Shown here: positions 10,078 to 20,609 of the stretch, piece by piece
Layout of the letters: every line of letters starts with the position of its first letter
Numbering within the stretch: position 1 is the first letter of the stretch
NCBI GenBank assembly: GCA_949752735.1
Contig: OX457047.1
Span: 14,398,674 to 14,462,673 of the forward strand
DNA: 64,000 bases
Direction of reading: 5' to 3'
Source: Lumbricus terrestris
Lineage: Eukaryota > Annelida > Clitellata > Crassiclitellata > Lumbricidae
The notes under the pieces: generated by a model
Database searches by the model: none
What the model saw: the letters and a program-made list of their open reading frames with translations, nothing else
What the model was told of the DNA's origin: nothing
Translations under genes and position numbers: made by a program

Positions 10078-10196
10078 TGTACATATATATATATATATAT
10101 ACACACAAACATATATATATATATATAGTTAAGGAACACATTATAGATTACTGTATATTACACCAACATTACACAATGTATGTATATATATATATC
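10078..10196. repeat. AT/AC microsatellites
   Basis: Interrupted runs of (AT)n and a short ACACAC block. The small open frames across them are artefacts of the repeats. Confidence 0.85.
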
Positions 10197-10222
10197 ACAG
10201 CATTTGTATATCACCTCAAAGC

Positions 10223-10564
10223 CAGTGTTCCCCAAACTTCTCTGGTCGCTACCCACTTGTAAATGTCGTGGACGTCTCGAGAACCAATTAATAAAATTGA
10301 ACTTGTACTTAAAATTTGCTAAATTGGCATGGAAATATGCCGAGTTACAGACGCTGTTTAAAAAATTGGCATATTTGAAACCATAAAATGAAACTACGAC
10401 AGCCAGTCATAGGTCAATCACATTCAAATGTTATTTATAACATGAATTTTTAGATTTTACGAATAAATGACGAAAAATAAACATTTCCAGAAAACTATGG
10501 CAACACACTTGACAGAGTTTCGCGACCCACTTTTGGGTCTCGACCCACAGTTTGGGAAACTCTG
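10223..10564. mobile_element. hAT-type MITE
   Basis: The left end CAGTGTTCCCCAAACTT and right end CAGTTTGGGAAACTCTG form imperfect terminal inverted repeats of the CAG...CTG hAT style. The flanking 8-mers CTCAAAGC and CACTAAGC match at six of eight positions, consistent with an aged 8-bp duplication. There is no transposase inside 342 bases. Confidence 0.65.
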
Positions 10565-11720
10565 CACTAAGCAATCTTCAAAAGCGTTCCGGCAACACTA
10601 CCTAGGACAAAGTGACAGCAATTTTCTTATTAAACTAATGTTTCGAGCCAGAGCTTTTTGCCCATACTGCTGAGGGAAAGGCAGGCCTCATAAACAATTA
10701 AGTGTCCATGGTTATTTTTAGGTAGGAAACTGAAATGCCATTTTTTGCTCTGGTTCTTCGTACCATTCTCTTGACACACCACTAATGCACTGTTCCATGT
10801 TTTCCAGGCATGTTTGACGGAACAGAGCTGTGAGAATGGGTCACCATCGACTTTTTGTTTCTTGGTTCGTAAATCGTAATCTCGAAATGTGTAAAGTGTC
10901 ACTCGAAAGCCAAGCGCGGGGCACCATCTTATTTATGAGCACTGCGTTGAGTCACAAGGTTGTCCATGAAAGTAGTCCGTTGCGGGTCGAGTAGTAGAAC
11001 TTCCCTATACAGTAAAAAGAACACAAATAAAACATCATGTAAGAGGCACCAAATTCACGAGTATAAAAACTTCTTCCTGGCAGCACCTTTGGTTATGGGT
11101 CATGGCATGGGACATTTTATCTACATGTGGTAATGTTTTTCTGTAGTAGGAGAATCCCGATAATGATGTGCCTTTCCATACCCTTTTCCTGTGCTTAGGC
11201 GTCTTGGGTGGGTTTCTGGGCTATTCTACCAAATTCTGTTGCAAATGATGAATAAAAAGTATGACAATTTACATAGCGCCGTTACACAGCCTTGATGTTA
11301 CAAGGTGCCTTAAAAAAGATAACACACATGATATGCCAAATCAACCACTTATACACTTTTGTTCCAGCATCGAGGACCGAGAAAGCATGATTGCCGAAGC
11401 AGATAGGTCCTCTCAGATGATTAGGGCTGAAGCGCAGCCATGGAGGAATGAGTCTTTGTACAGCAATTGCACAGGTACTCAGATGCAGCTCCATGAAGTG
11501 ATTTGAATTTTCAATCTTAGGTACATGTGCTGAGAGCACAAGGATTCAAAAGCAAATTTTAGCCAGCAAATGCATAATTATTTGCCGTTATTTTTAGTAG
11601 AGCAAAAGTGCACAACTGTCCAAGTCCAAGACCAAGAATGCAATGGGTTGCTGCCATTCTATGAATAAAGCTGAACTGATAACATTAAGATTGTTGTGCT
11701 ATTAATATTTACATGGGAAT
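10565..11720. other. intergenic, no gene recognised
   Basis: Short open frames on both strands (for example - strand 10630-10902 and 11282-11539) show no recognisable domain. AATAAA occurs at 11243 and 11663 without a matching upstream gene. Confidence 0.4.
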
Positions 11721-11721
11721 T

Positions 11722-12018
11722 TCAGATGTGAGAGTTATTGACATCTTCCGTGTTGATGCAATTCAAGAAGTTTCGTTCCTTTGTTGAACCTCGGCTATTG
11801 CGGCCACCATCACGGTCACATGCTGTGCGCAACCATTCCATGATGACGTTATCGATATCCGCATTTGTTGCACTTCGAGTCAGTTGGTTTGCCATGACCG
11901 CATCTACACACAACATCAAAACTAGAACTATGAGAATATTCCTTATTTGACTAATTGCTATGTGCATTTTGGAATGCAGACATGGTAATAAACATACATA
12001 ATACATTGAATTCATCAA
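11722..12018 (-). CDS. putative small secreted peptide precursor
   Basis: A 98-codon frame on the - strand. The better start is the second in-frame region at Met18 (ATG at 11965-11967), giving 81 residues. It begins with MHIAISQIRNILIVLVLMLC, a typical signal peptide with a likely cleavage after VMA near residue 26. The mature part is short and polar, with one Cys in LRTACDRDGG, a second in FLNCIN, and several basic sites (GGR, TKER). Length and layout fit a peptide hormone, toxin-like or antimicrobial precursor, but I recognise no family. It may instead be a chance frame, since no polyA signal or splice partner is evident. Confidence 0.3.
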   Translation of the reverse strand: MMNSMYYVCLLPCLHSKMHIAISQIRNILIVLVLMLCVDAVMANQLTRSATNADIDNVIMEWLRTACDRDGGRNSRGSTKERNFLNCINTEDVNNSHI

Positions 12019-12187
12019 GACATTGAAATATAAAAAAGCCTATTAAAACTAAATTCTAAATTGTTGCAATACGGCATAACACATGTTCTAGCTAGATCTG
12101 CTCAAAGAAGGGAGTATCCTCAGGGAAGAATGGAAGGCATATAGTTAATGATTAGGCAAGAAACTAACCTTATCACCCACATGCGGA

Positions 12188-12282
12188 GTGAGTGAATTAT
12201 ATATCATCATCATCATCACCATCATGTTCCTGATGCCAAGCATTTGGTAAACTTGATGATGATGATGATGATATATAATTCA
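12188..12282. repeat. ATC/GAT trinucleotide hairpin
   Basis: GAATTATATATCATCATCAT near 12194 pairs with ATGATGATATATAATTC ending near 12282. It is an inverted pair built on a trinucleotide repeat. Confidence 0.7.
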
Positions 12283-12454
12283 GGTGAACTAGCTGCAGGC
12301 TACAACTAAGCCAGCGGCAACTCGTCCGAATAGAGACGAGAAATGGAGCACAAACGAGAATCCGTCGACTATATAGCTCATAGGACCGACGTCTGTCCGT
12401 CGAGTTGTGGTTTGATATATAACGCAAGCCACAGTCAAGTCACCATCCACACAA

Positions 12455-12660
12455 ATCAAATCAAATCAAATCGTTTATTTGGCAACCAAGAACTCAAGAC
12501 CTCACCTAGCCTATTATAATTGATAGGCTTCGTGTACGCAATTTGAAGGAGTTCAAACAGACAGACGAGGCTTTCGTGTTCGCTGAGAAATTCTCGATGA
12601 TTTACAATAGGACTACATAACAAGAGGGCCAACAGATGATTGCTACCGATGTCCATCCTA
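12455..12660 (-). mobile_element. LINE or SINE 3' tail
   Basis: On the - strand, a short UTR-like segment ends CTTGGTTGCCAAATAAACGA followed by (TTTGA)n. This is the same architecture as the LINE tails at 8831 and 24388, but no coding part is left. Confidence 0.4.
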
Positions 12661-13310
12661 TATCAATAATCAATTATTGGTAGGATAATTGTCCTGGAAT
12701 ATTACGCAATTATTACGGTGTTTGGAACTTACATAAAGAATATTTATAACTATAGCAACAAATCTAAGACAGACACGTTGCCTACCTCATTCGATGTCGA
12801 TTCGAAAAACTGCCAGCCATTGCCCGCAGTTCATTGGCTATCGCTCGCCACGTGACCTAATTTCACGATAGCGGATGCCTCACAGGCTGACGATCTGCAG
12901 CTACGAGTTGCCGATGGGCTATAACTCGTCGCCGAGTCGTCGGCAACTAATGGAATTAAAGACGAGTCGTTGCCACTGGTCGGCAACTAATCGACTTAAA
13001 GCGAGATTTTGACCAAGGACGTGTAGCCAACAAGTCCTGCGTGTTTATGACGTAGGCCCGCCGTGTGGTGGTTTGCTGGGTAAGCATTCCAGTCTCCAGA
13101 AGTGACGTCATTCACGAAATTGATAGAAATGTAATAATCATTAGGCCTATATAGTAAGGTACGTCTTTTATTAATCGAATCTGGGCACCCACGTAGACCT
13201 ACGACCCTGACATTATTTGCTAACGGGGCGGAATGAACTCCAGCTAGGGTTAACTGCATGCCAGGTGGCCCCTTCGGGAAATTACCGGATAATGCATGGC
13301 TATCACGCTA
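12661..13310. other. intergenic with short local repeats
   Basis: TCGGCAACTAAT is repeated near 12940 and 12985. No gene recognised. Confidence 0.4.
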
Positions 13311-13311
13311 C

Positions 13312-13352
<41 letters not shown>

Positions 13353-13412
13353 CGTGATAGCCATTATCACGTTACGGGGCTAAATATATATATATATCCC
13401 GTAACGTGATAA
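13305..13412. repeat. AT-rich palindrome
   Basis: Copies of TATCACG(C)TACGGG and its reverse complement flank two (AT)n runs, so the block can fold into a cruciform. No gene. Confidence 0.65.
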
Positions 13413-13591
13413 CCAGTAGGCCTATACATGCATGTATATATACAGTGAAAACAATGAGATAGCTATTTTAAAAAGAACGCCTATTATATCTGAAGTAATT
13501 TTGGTAGCGCAATAGTACGTATAGGCCTACTGGTGAGTTTTCATAAAGTTTCGCTTTATGAATGTCAGTATTCAACGTGTCATCAATAATC

Positions 13592-13642
13592 AACCATTAA
13601 TGTGCCTTAACAATGGTTATAATTTAAGGCACATTAATGGTT
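13592..13642. repeat. perfect 19-bp hairpin
   Basis: AACCATTAATGTGCCTTAA (13592-13610) and its exact reverse complement (13624-13642) flank a 13-base loop. The stem is short for a typical pre-miRNA and may be the tip of a MITE. Confidence 0.7.
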
Positions 13643-13973
13643 CAATGCAAAAACAAGAAAACGGTTCCACGACAACTGCAGCTGTGGTCTACAGACAACT
13701 CGTATTGATGAAATAGAAACTTTATGAAGAAAAAAGTTAAATGGTTTTCTAGCTTAAATGGAAACTGGATTGATGATTTTCATTCATGTATTTCAACATG
13801 CATCCAGCTTCCAGTGGCGGCGCCAGGGGGGGGCTGGAGGGGGCTAAGCCCCCCCTAAATGCGGCTCAGCCCCCCCAAAAGCAAAATGCGGAAAATGTCT
13901 ATAACGGCTAATTTCTTAATAAGAAAACTAGACAATCATCAACAGCAATCTATTTGAGAATGAAGTTAGAGAC

Positions 13974-14630
13974 TGTAGTGAGGGAGGAGTCGCCGACGAT
14001 GTTTATAACTATGTACTGTTTTATGACACTAAAGTTGGCCTAATCATCATAATCATAGGCCTAGATCATTTCTGTGAACACTTAGCCTAATAGTCAGTGC
14101 CGATTAAAGAGAGAGACAGAGAGAGAAAGAGAGAGACAGACAGACAGAGAGATACAGAGGGATGCAATGGGCGGGCAATCGGAGATGCTGCAGTTGCCCC
14201 AGGGTCCAGAGAGGGATGATTGGCAGGTGGAAGAAATGGGTTAAGACGGGACGCGACAGGAGAGCAGGGATATTTCGCCGAGGATCGTTGACGGGAGAGC
14301 ATTGGCCGCAGGAGGCGAAGGGATGGGTTGCGAACGACAGGCTTGGAAGATAAGAGCCTGGAGCGAGCGAAGTATCGAGGAATAGTTTAATGACAAGTGT
14401 AATCGTTAGTCTTCTTATATATATGATGTAAATACGTGAAATCGATGATAACTGTCACCAAGAAAGATTGAAAACTGTTTCGGGTTAATTCTCTGTGCGA
14501 TTGAAGTTGAACGATAACCCACGTGCTACGCTGCAACTAAAGTCCCCCGAAGATTTAGCCTGCTGCTCAATTAGCACCGCTCGCCACCAAGACTGAAAGA
14601 GTACGAACAACAATCGTCTCTTCCAGTACA
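13974..14630 (+). repeat. 5' LTR
   Basis: Begins TGTAGTGAGG and ends TTCCAGTACA. It has a GA-rich simple-repeat patch at 14107-14160 and a TATATATATG box near 14415. A low-complexity open frame on its - strand is not a gene. Confidence 0.9.
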
Positions 14631-15524
14631 TTGTGCCAGCTGGGATTTTGTTCGAGAAAGCAGAACTTCAACGCTGCTGATCTCAGACAATTTTTAACGG
14701 AGCAGAGACTTTGTGCGAAGACAGCAACGATTGACAAAGAGACGAAGCGGAACAACGATTCCAGACAAACGGAGAAGCAGACGAGAAAGCGACATTTGAC
14801 GGCGGACGATTCAGTCGGACTCCACGAGGACTGATCTCATTGGACGCGGCGGATTCTTTGGAACTACACGTCCGGAGAGATTGGTGACAGGAGGACGACA
14901 ACAGACAGGACGTCTGATCACCGGAGCAAAGGACTCGGACGATCGCTGATTCGCTGGAACAAGGATTCAGACGATCGCTGGACAAAGGAGGCGGACGATC
15001 AACGGACAAAGGATTCGGACGATCACCGGAACGAAGGATTCGGACTGGACATCAATTGATGCCGGACAACTTGGAGCTCTGGGAGATCTTTCCATGCTGT
15101 AGTCGTGCGGAGAAGTCGGAGAGAGCGACACATCCAAGACACCTGGAGAAACACCTGGTGAGCACGAGCCATTTTGTTTGACTGCTCATAGTCACTTGGT
15201 GCTGTTAATGTTTGTAGTCTGAATGGTGTTTGCGGGAGAATTGTTTGTACTGCAGAGTCAGTAATTGATTTATTGGAGAATGTGGTTGTAAAGCACGAAA
15301 GGTGCTAATTACCGATTGCTGTGAAGCGCTCCGGAGCTCATTTTATTGCGAGCGGAGTCTGCATGCTAACTGATGAACTTGTGTTTGTTATTGATGAATG
15401 AAAAGGGTGATTGAAATAACCCGTTCTGCGAGAAAGACTGCTTTTGAGTTTATTGTTTTGTGTAGTAGCGTCTTGAAGGTTAATCGAACCTCGTGTGTTT
15501 TTGAACTAGTTTTATTGTTGTACT
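14631..15524 (+). other. leader of the LTR element
   Basis: Untranslated leader. A possible primer site (TGGGATTTTGTTCGAG) lies 9-10 bases after the LTR. Around 14930-15050, GGACGATC-containing units of about 30 bases repeat four times (GGACAAAGGATTCGGACGAT). Packaging or translation roles are possible but not shown. Confidence 0.5.
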
Positions 15525-18476
15525 TTGGTTCTTCTGCTTAAAATGTTCGAGAGAATGAAGAAAGCAGAGTTGCAAGAGGAGTGTAGGCAGAGAGGCATAG
15601 ATTGTGAAGGCCTAGATAAAAGGGCCATGATCGAAAAGTTGAGGGAAAATGAGGATCCATCAGGTGCTGACGATGGAGTGGATGAATACGAGGATGCAGA
15701 CCAGGCTAGCGTTAGCGAAAGCCAGACGAGGCTTGAACTAGTTCGGGCGGAAGAGAGGCGGTTTCATGCGGAAAAGGAAAAGATGGAGGCGGAACGAGAA
15801 AAGATGCAGATGCAGCTGGCCCTCTTGCGAGAGAGAGCGAATCTAGGTTTACTACAGCCAAACCCTACAATTTCTGTTGGTGACCCCGTTGGTCCGTCGG
15901 TATACTCTAAGCTACCAACCATGCACGAAAACGAAGAAATAGTGCTGTATTTCCACTCATTCGAAAAGATAGCTATTCTTCAAGGCATTGAGGAAAACAG
16001 GTGGGCGAAGCTCCTTCCATCTTTGCTTAACTCGACAATGAGAGTGCATTATAACAGACTTTCCTTTGACACTTGTTCCAACTACAGGGAAACAAAACGT
16101 GCACTTCTGGGTGCATGCAGATTGAACGCCAAACATTATTTGGATAAGTTTAAATCTATGCATAGGGCAGGGAAACAGTCTTACGTGCAATTTTTGGCCC
16201 AGTTAAACGATGTGTTTGATTTTTATCTTGAATGCAAAGAGATAACTGATTTTGAAACCCTAAGGGATGACATTATCATGGAGAGACTAAGAGAGTCTCT
16301 TGCGAGCGACTGTTGCTATTTTATTGAAGCAAGGAAGCCTAAAAGGGCTGCAGAAGTCGCTGAATATGCAGATTTACACTTCGAATGCACAATGGAGGGT
16401 CGAAAAGCCAGCCAGGGTGATCAGAAACAGAACAACAGGTTCAGAGCGCTCAATTCTGATCAGAAAGGAAACCCTTGGGAAAGGAGACCCACGGGCATGA
16501 ACAAAGAATCATTTGTAGACAGCACCAATAATAGGCCGTGGGATGCAAGCCAAATGCATTCGGCGCAAGGGGGCAGGACAAGCTACCAACACCAGACGTT
16601 CAACCGTTATGATAGCAGATCCCAAGCCCAAGGTCAAGCGCATGCGCAAGTGCAGTTTGTGAAACCTAAGTCAACTCTCGATAAGGTCGTTGAGTATCAA
16701 AAACGTTTTCTTATACCAATGTGTGTAAATGGTTGTGACGTGCAAGGGTTTAGAGACACATGTGCCCAGGTCACTCTTGTGAATTCTGAAATAGCGTCAC
16801 ATAAGACATCTGCCATAGACGATTCAGCAATGATAAGCTTACAATGTGCATTTGGCACGATAAAGTGCTTTTCGGCATGTGATATTGAGATTTCGTCCCA
16901 TGAATTTGGAACGGACAGGAAGATAAAGGTGAGGGCATGTGTTGTCCCGCACCTCCCTGTGTCTGTGATAATTGGCAATGATGTATTCGCAGATAACGCA
17001 GACCTGACGGACACGGTTAATATGCCCAGCGTTGGGCGGCCAAAAGACGTTGGCCAGGCATCTCCGACCACTAGATGGCGTGACTATGACGGTAGGATAG
17101 ACAGCGACAGTCAGAAGGACAAGCAGACAGCTGACACGACCAAAGCGCTCAGTAAACTGCAAGCAGCTAGGAGATGTACACAGACGCCCGACGGACGACA
17201 GGTGAAGAGCGGGATTTTAGCGACGCCTTGCGAGCGAACGACTTTGAAAGGAGGAATAGAATCGGACTTAAAAGACACTAATGATATCAACAAAGTTGAC
17301 GACCGAGATGGACAGAGTCATTTAAACGCACCTGACGAAAGGCGACTACCAGAAAATGACCCACCGCCTAATCGACAAAGCACCGGGGTCATAAAACCCT
17401 CTCAAACGCTCCAGCCGATCAACGGGAGGTCTTCGGTGACCGATGGAACGGGAGACGGTGGCCCGACCACCGACTTCAGACCAATTAACGACTCCTCGGG
17501 AGAATTGATAAGCCCGCCTGGTCAGTCACTTCAAACGCCTTCAACAAGTAACAGATGCCCAGTAGCCGGATATACCGTCAAAGATTATCCAGATGATCGA
17601 CCAGAGGATTTCAGTAACCGATGCTACGATGAAAAGGCAGGTGATGAGTTGGGAGGCGCCATCTCTAATGAAGGGGCTAGGCCGGCAAACCATAGAGACC
17701 CGACCAACGAAGAGGAGGAGTCGGTACCCCCCGCAGCAACTGGAGCGTGCTCCTCACCAGGTCATAAATCTCCGACGGAGACGGCAGCCGATGAATGGGT
17801 CTCTGATCAGGAGCAGACCGAAGACAGAAGCACTGTGACGACAGACGAATCAGATAACTTCAAGAAAGCACAGCATGATGACCCTACCGTATACGAATCG
17901 TGGAAACTAGCGAGGGAGGGAGACAGCAGATGTTTAATTGAAAACGACGTACTGTTTCGGAAAGGAAAACTGAGACAAGCAGAGGATGAAGGAGGAGGCG
18001 GACGAAAGCAATTAATTCTACCGACAGGGTACCGATCCAAGATGTTAGAGATGGCCCATGACGACACTTGGGCGGGGAATCGAGGCATTGGTGAAGAAAA
18101 ATGGCGAAGACCACCTGAAAAGGTCTATTATGGCAATGAATCAACCAACAGATCACTACAGCCAGGTCAACAGGTACTTCTGCGACAAAGCACAGACAAA
18201 GGACCAAGATCCTACCATATAAATCTATTGAGACAATGGCACGAAAAAAAATCAAAAACACAGACTTACAAACTGAATGTAATCCAGACAGCCGAACCGC
18301 ACGACGTGCATTATGCAGCGACAGACTGTATAAACGACAAAGGACAAGAAAACGACGAGTTACAATTGTATGACATACATGTATGCGAACCCTCCCAAGC
18401 AATTAACGAAACGCTAGGCTACATAGACAAAGAGAAGGGGATGCACGACTCTATGGCAGATGGACTATTGCGCTAA
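15525..18476 (+). CDS. Gag-protease-integrase-tail fusion of the LTR element, no RT
   Basis: 983 codons. The start may be Met7 (15543), giving MFERMKKAELQEECRQRG. The order is: a SAP-like helix pair (about 11-41), a charged coiled coil (about 70-103), and a Gag domain (about 135-285) whose pattern (HYLDKFKSMHRAGKQSYVQF, then TDFETLRDDIIMERLRESL, then KPKRAAEVAEYAD) is like the SCAN domain family, known to derive from Gmr1-type gypsy Gags. A retropepsin-like fold at about 399-500 follows, with DTC (411-413) where D-S/T-G is expected. Next is a polar low-complexity region (about 510-785). The end holds an H2C2-like integrase start (LILPTGYRSKMLEMAHDD) joined directly to an integrase C-terminal tail (LQPGQQVLL ... 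HINLLRQWHEKK). RT, RNase H and the integrase core are absent, but the frame is intact. Confidence 0.85.
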   Translation: MVLLLKMFERMKKAELQEECRQRGIDCEGLDKRAMIEKLRENEDPSGADDGVDEYEDADQASVSESQTRLELVRAEERRFHAEKEKMEAEREKMQMQLALLRERANLGLLQPNPTISVGDPVGPSVYSKLPTMHENEEIVLYFHSFEKIAILQGIEENRWAKLLPSLLNSTMRVHYNRLSFDTCSNYRETKRALLGACRLNAKHYLDKFKSMHRAGKQSYVQFLAQLNDVFDFYLECKEITDFETLRDDIIMERLRESLASDCCYFIEARKPKRAAEVAEYADLHFECTMEGRKASQGDQKQNNRFRALNSDQKGNPWERRPTGMNKESFVDSTNNRPWDASQMHSAQGGRTSYQHQTFNRYDSRSQAQGQAHAQVQFVKPKSTLDKVVEYQKRFLIPMCVNGCDVQGFRDTCAQVTLVNSEIASHKTSAIDDSAMISLQCAFGTIKCFSACDIEISSHEFGTDRKIKVRACVVPHLPVSVIIGNDVFADNADLTDTVNMPSVGRPKDVGQASPTTRWRDYDGRIDSDSQKDKQTADTTKALSKLQAARRCTQTPDGRQVKSGILATPCERTTLKGGIESDLKDTNDINKVDDRDGQSHLNAPDERRLPENDPPPNRQSTGVIKPSQTLQPINGRSSVTDGTGDGGPTTDFRPINDSSGELISPPGQSLQTPSTSNRCPVAGYTVKDYPDDRPEDFSNRCYDEKAGDELGGAISNEGARPANHRDPTNEEEESVPPAATGACSSPGHKSPTETAADEWVSDQEQTEDRSTVTTDESDNFKKAQHDDPTVYESWKLAREGDSRCLIENDVLFRKGKLRQAEDEGGGGRKQLILPTGYRSKMLEMAHDDTWAGNRGIGEEKWRRPPEKVYYGNESTNRSLQPGQQVLLRQSTDKGPRSYHINLLRQWHEKKSKTQTYKLNVIQTAEPHDVHYAATDCINDKGQENDELQLYDIHVCEPSQAINETLGYIDKEKGMHDSMADGLLR

Positions 18477-18860
18477 TTCAACAACTAGCGTTGTAAAAAG
18501 CTCATATTGTTTGTTTTCAACTGTATACTTACTTACGGTGCCTGCATAAGGCTTTTGATTTTTTTTGTAAAGAACGAGTGAATGATCGATTTATAGGGAA
18601 CCTTGTCTCACAGATATTACTCGTTTGTGTTTGTTTGTGTTTTATGTTATAGATTAAAATCGCGTAGGGACTCGTGTTAGCCTGCAGCCTGGCGACGTCG
18701 CAAAACAACGGTGAACAGACATTAAGCTAATCGCCGTGCGACGATTGCCTGTGCTCTTGTAAAAACCTCGTCGACCCGTGACGAACTCTCCTTCAAGAGT
18801 CACCTACACGACGTGCTGTTGACACAATTCTTGTGCCATCAGCTAAAGAAAGTGTGATGA

Positions 18861-19517
18861 TGTAGTGAGGGAGGAGTCGCCGACGATGTTTATAACTATG
18901 TACTGTTTTATGACACTAAAGTTGGCCTAATCATCATAATCATAGGCCTAGATCATTTCTGTGAACACTTAGCCTAATAGTCAGTGCCGATTAAAGAGAG
19001 AGACAGAGAGAGAAAGAGAGAGACAGACAGACAGAGAGATACAGAGGGATGCAATGGGCGGGCAATCGGAGATGCTGCAGTTGCCCCAGGGTCCAGAGAG
19101 GGATGATTGGCAGGTGGAAGAAATGGGTTAAGACGGGACGCGACAGGAGAGCAGGGATATTTCGCCGAGGATCGTTGACGGGAGAGCATTGGCCGCAGGA
19201 GGCGAAGGGATGGGTTGCGAACGACAGGCTTGGAAGATAAGAGCCTGGAGCGAGCGAAGTATCGAGGAATAGTTTAATGACAAGTGTAATCGTTAGTCTT
19301 CTTATATATATGATGTAAATACGTGAAATCGATGATAACTGTCACCAAGAAAGATTGAAAACTGTTTCGGGTTAATTCTCTGTGCGATTGAAGTTGAACG
19401 ATAACCCACGTGCTACGCTGCAACTAAAGTCCCCCGAAGATTTAGCCTGCTGCTCAATTAGCACCGCTCGCCACCAAGACTGAAAGAGTACGAACAACAA
19501 TCGTCTCTTCCAGTACA
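18861..19517 (+). repeat. 3' LTR
   Basis: Same length and, as read, the same sequence as 13974-14630. A weak purine-rich stretch (AAAGAAAGTGTGATGA) precedes it. The GAGAC duplication follows. Confidence 0.9.
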
Positions 19518-19840
19518 GAGACTTCATTTCTTGGCCTCAGTCTATGAAAACGGGTGAAAAGTTTGCACCCTTACCTTTTGACCATACAACCGGACAGGGT
19601 TGTCGAAATTGTCGAAGAAACAACATGGCTCTTAGACACCTCGTTTCAGATTGAAACCGTTTTATAAGTATTAGACGTATAGAAATATCGAAATTGCCTA
19701 ATCCTTCAAAAAGTGGTGCAAAGCTGTATTTTCTCTTGATTTTTCGCATATTTCACAAAATTAATCATCGTCACAAAAGAATGTTCAGGATTTTCTCCCT
19801 CCTGCAATCAACTATATAATCACAGCGTAGATGCTTGCGC

Positions 19841-19985
19841 CAGTGGCGTCGTCAGAGGGCTAGGGGTTATAACCTCTAAATGCGGCTCAGCCCCCCAAAG
19901 CAAAAAGCAGAAAATATCCATTACGGCTTATTTCGTAATAAGAAAGCTAGACAATGGTCAATGGCATCGAAATCAACTATATATA
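19841..19985. repeat. second hAT left end nested inside the element
   Basis: CAGTGGCGTCGTCAG and the next 130 bases match the left end at 13812-13950 (shared ATGCGGCTCAGCCCCCC, then AATAAGAAA(G/A)CTAGACAAT). No separate right end pairs with it. It is either a truncated insertion or an internal duplication. Confidence 0.7.
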
Positions 19986-20609
19986 CAATATTATATATAT
20001 TAAGTTGTATAGGTCATTTAATTCGTTGCATAGCAAATGCTACAAATTTAGTGAACCAGTTTTGTTGCATTTAATAGCTGCCTACTGTAAACCGTTTCTT
20101 CTTTATGGAATGGAAGCTGTCAGCCCTACCATAAGTGAACTATTTAGAGTACACTTACACCTCTGCAGTATGTAAATTTTTTAAAGTCTCCCATAGTAGT
20201 GTTGCATCTGTACTGCACATCATGCATGAAAATAATATTACAGACTGCTGGTTATCCAGAATATTGCGTTTTATCCAGAAATGCCTTTGACACAACAATG
20301 TAATTGTCAGATTTGCGTCATGTTTCTCTTACACACCTCAAATGTGGGCGCTGTTGTAATTTTCGGTATAATAATTATTATATTCTATAGTTGTGTATAC
20401 CACCACTGTCTGGGAATGTAGGCCTACGTTTGATATAATGGTCAACTAAGAAGTCCTAATGCTATTAGCATATTATATGTAAAACATTTGTTTGCAGATA
20501 ATTATAATTATAAAATAATTGTGTGCATATATCTAAGCATGCATATTTTTATATTAAGGAAACTTTAACTGTTTTCTGTCGTTAGTAAAATGCAGGAAGA
20601 TAATTATAA

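Larger units (their letters stand above)
13974..19517 (+). mobile_element. young non-autonomous Ty3/gypsy-like LTR retrotransposon
   Basis: Two 657-base LTRs (13974-14630, 18861-19517) appear identical on reading and have TG...CA borders. The target duplication GAGAC is at 13969-13973 and 19518-19522. The 4.2-kb interior has a leader of about 900 bases, then one ORF (15525-18476) and a short 3' region. There is no reverse transcriptase or integrase core anywhere inside. Identical LTRs imply recent movement, so enzymes must have come from a partner element. Confidence 0.9.

Noticed and set aside
14087..14302. - strand frame in the LTR (and its twin at 18974)
   Set aside because: Low-complexity Ser/Leu run from a GA repeat; identical because the LTRs are identical.
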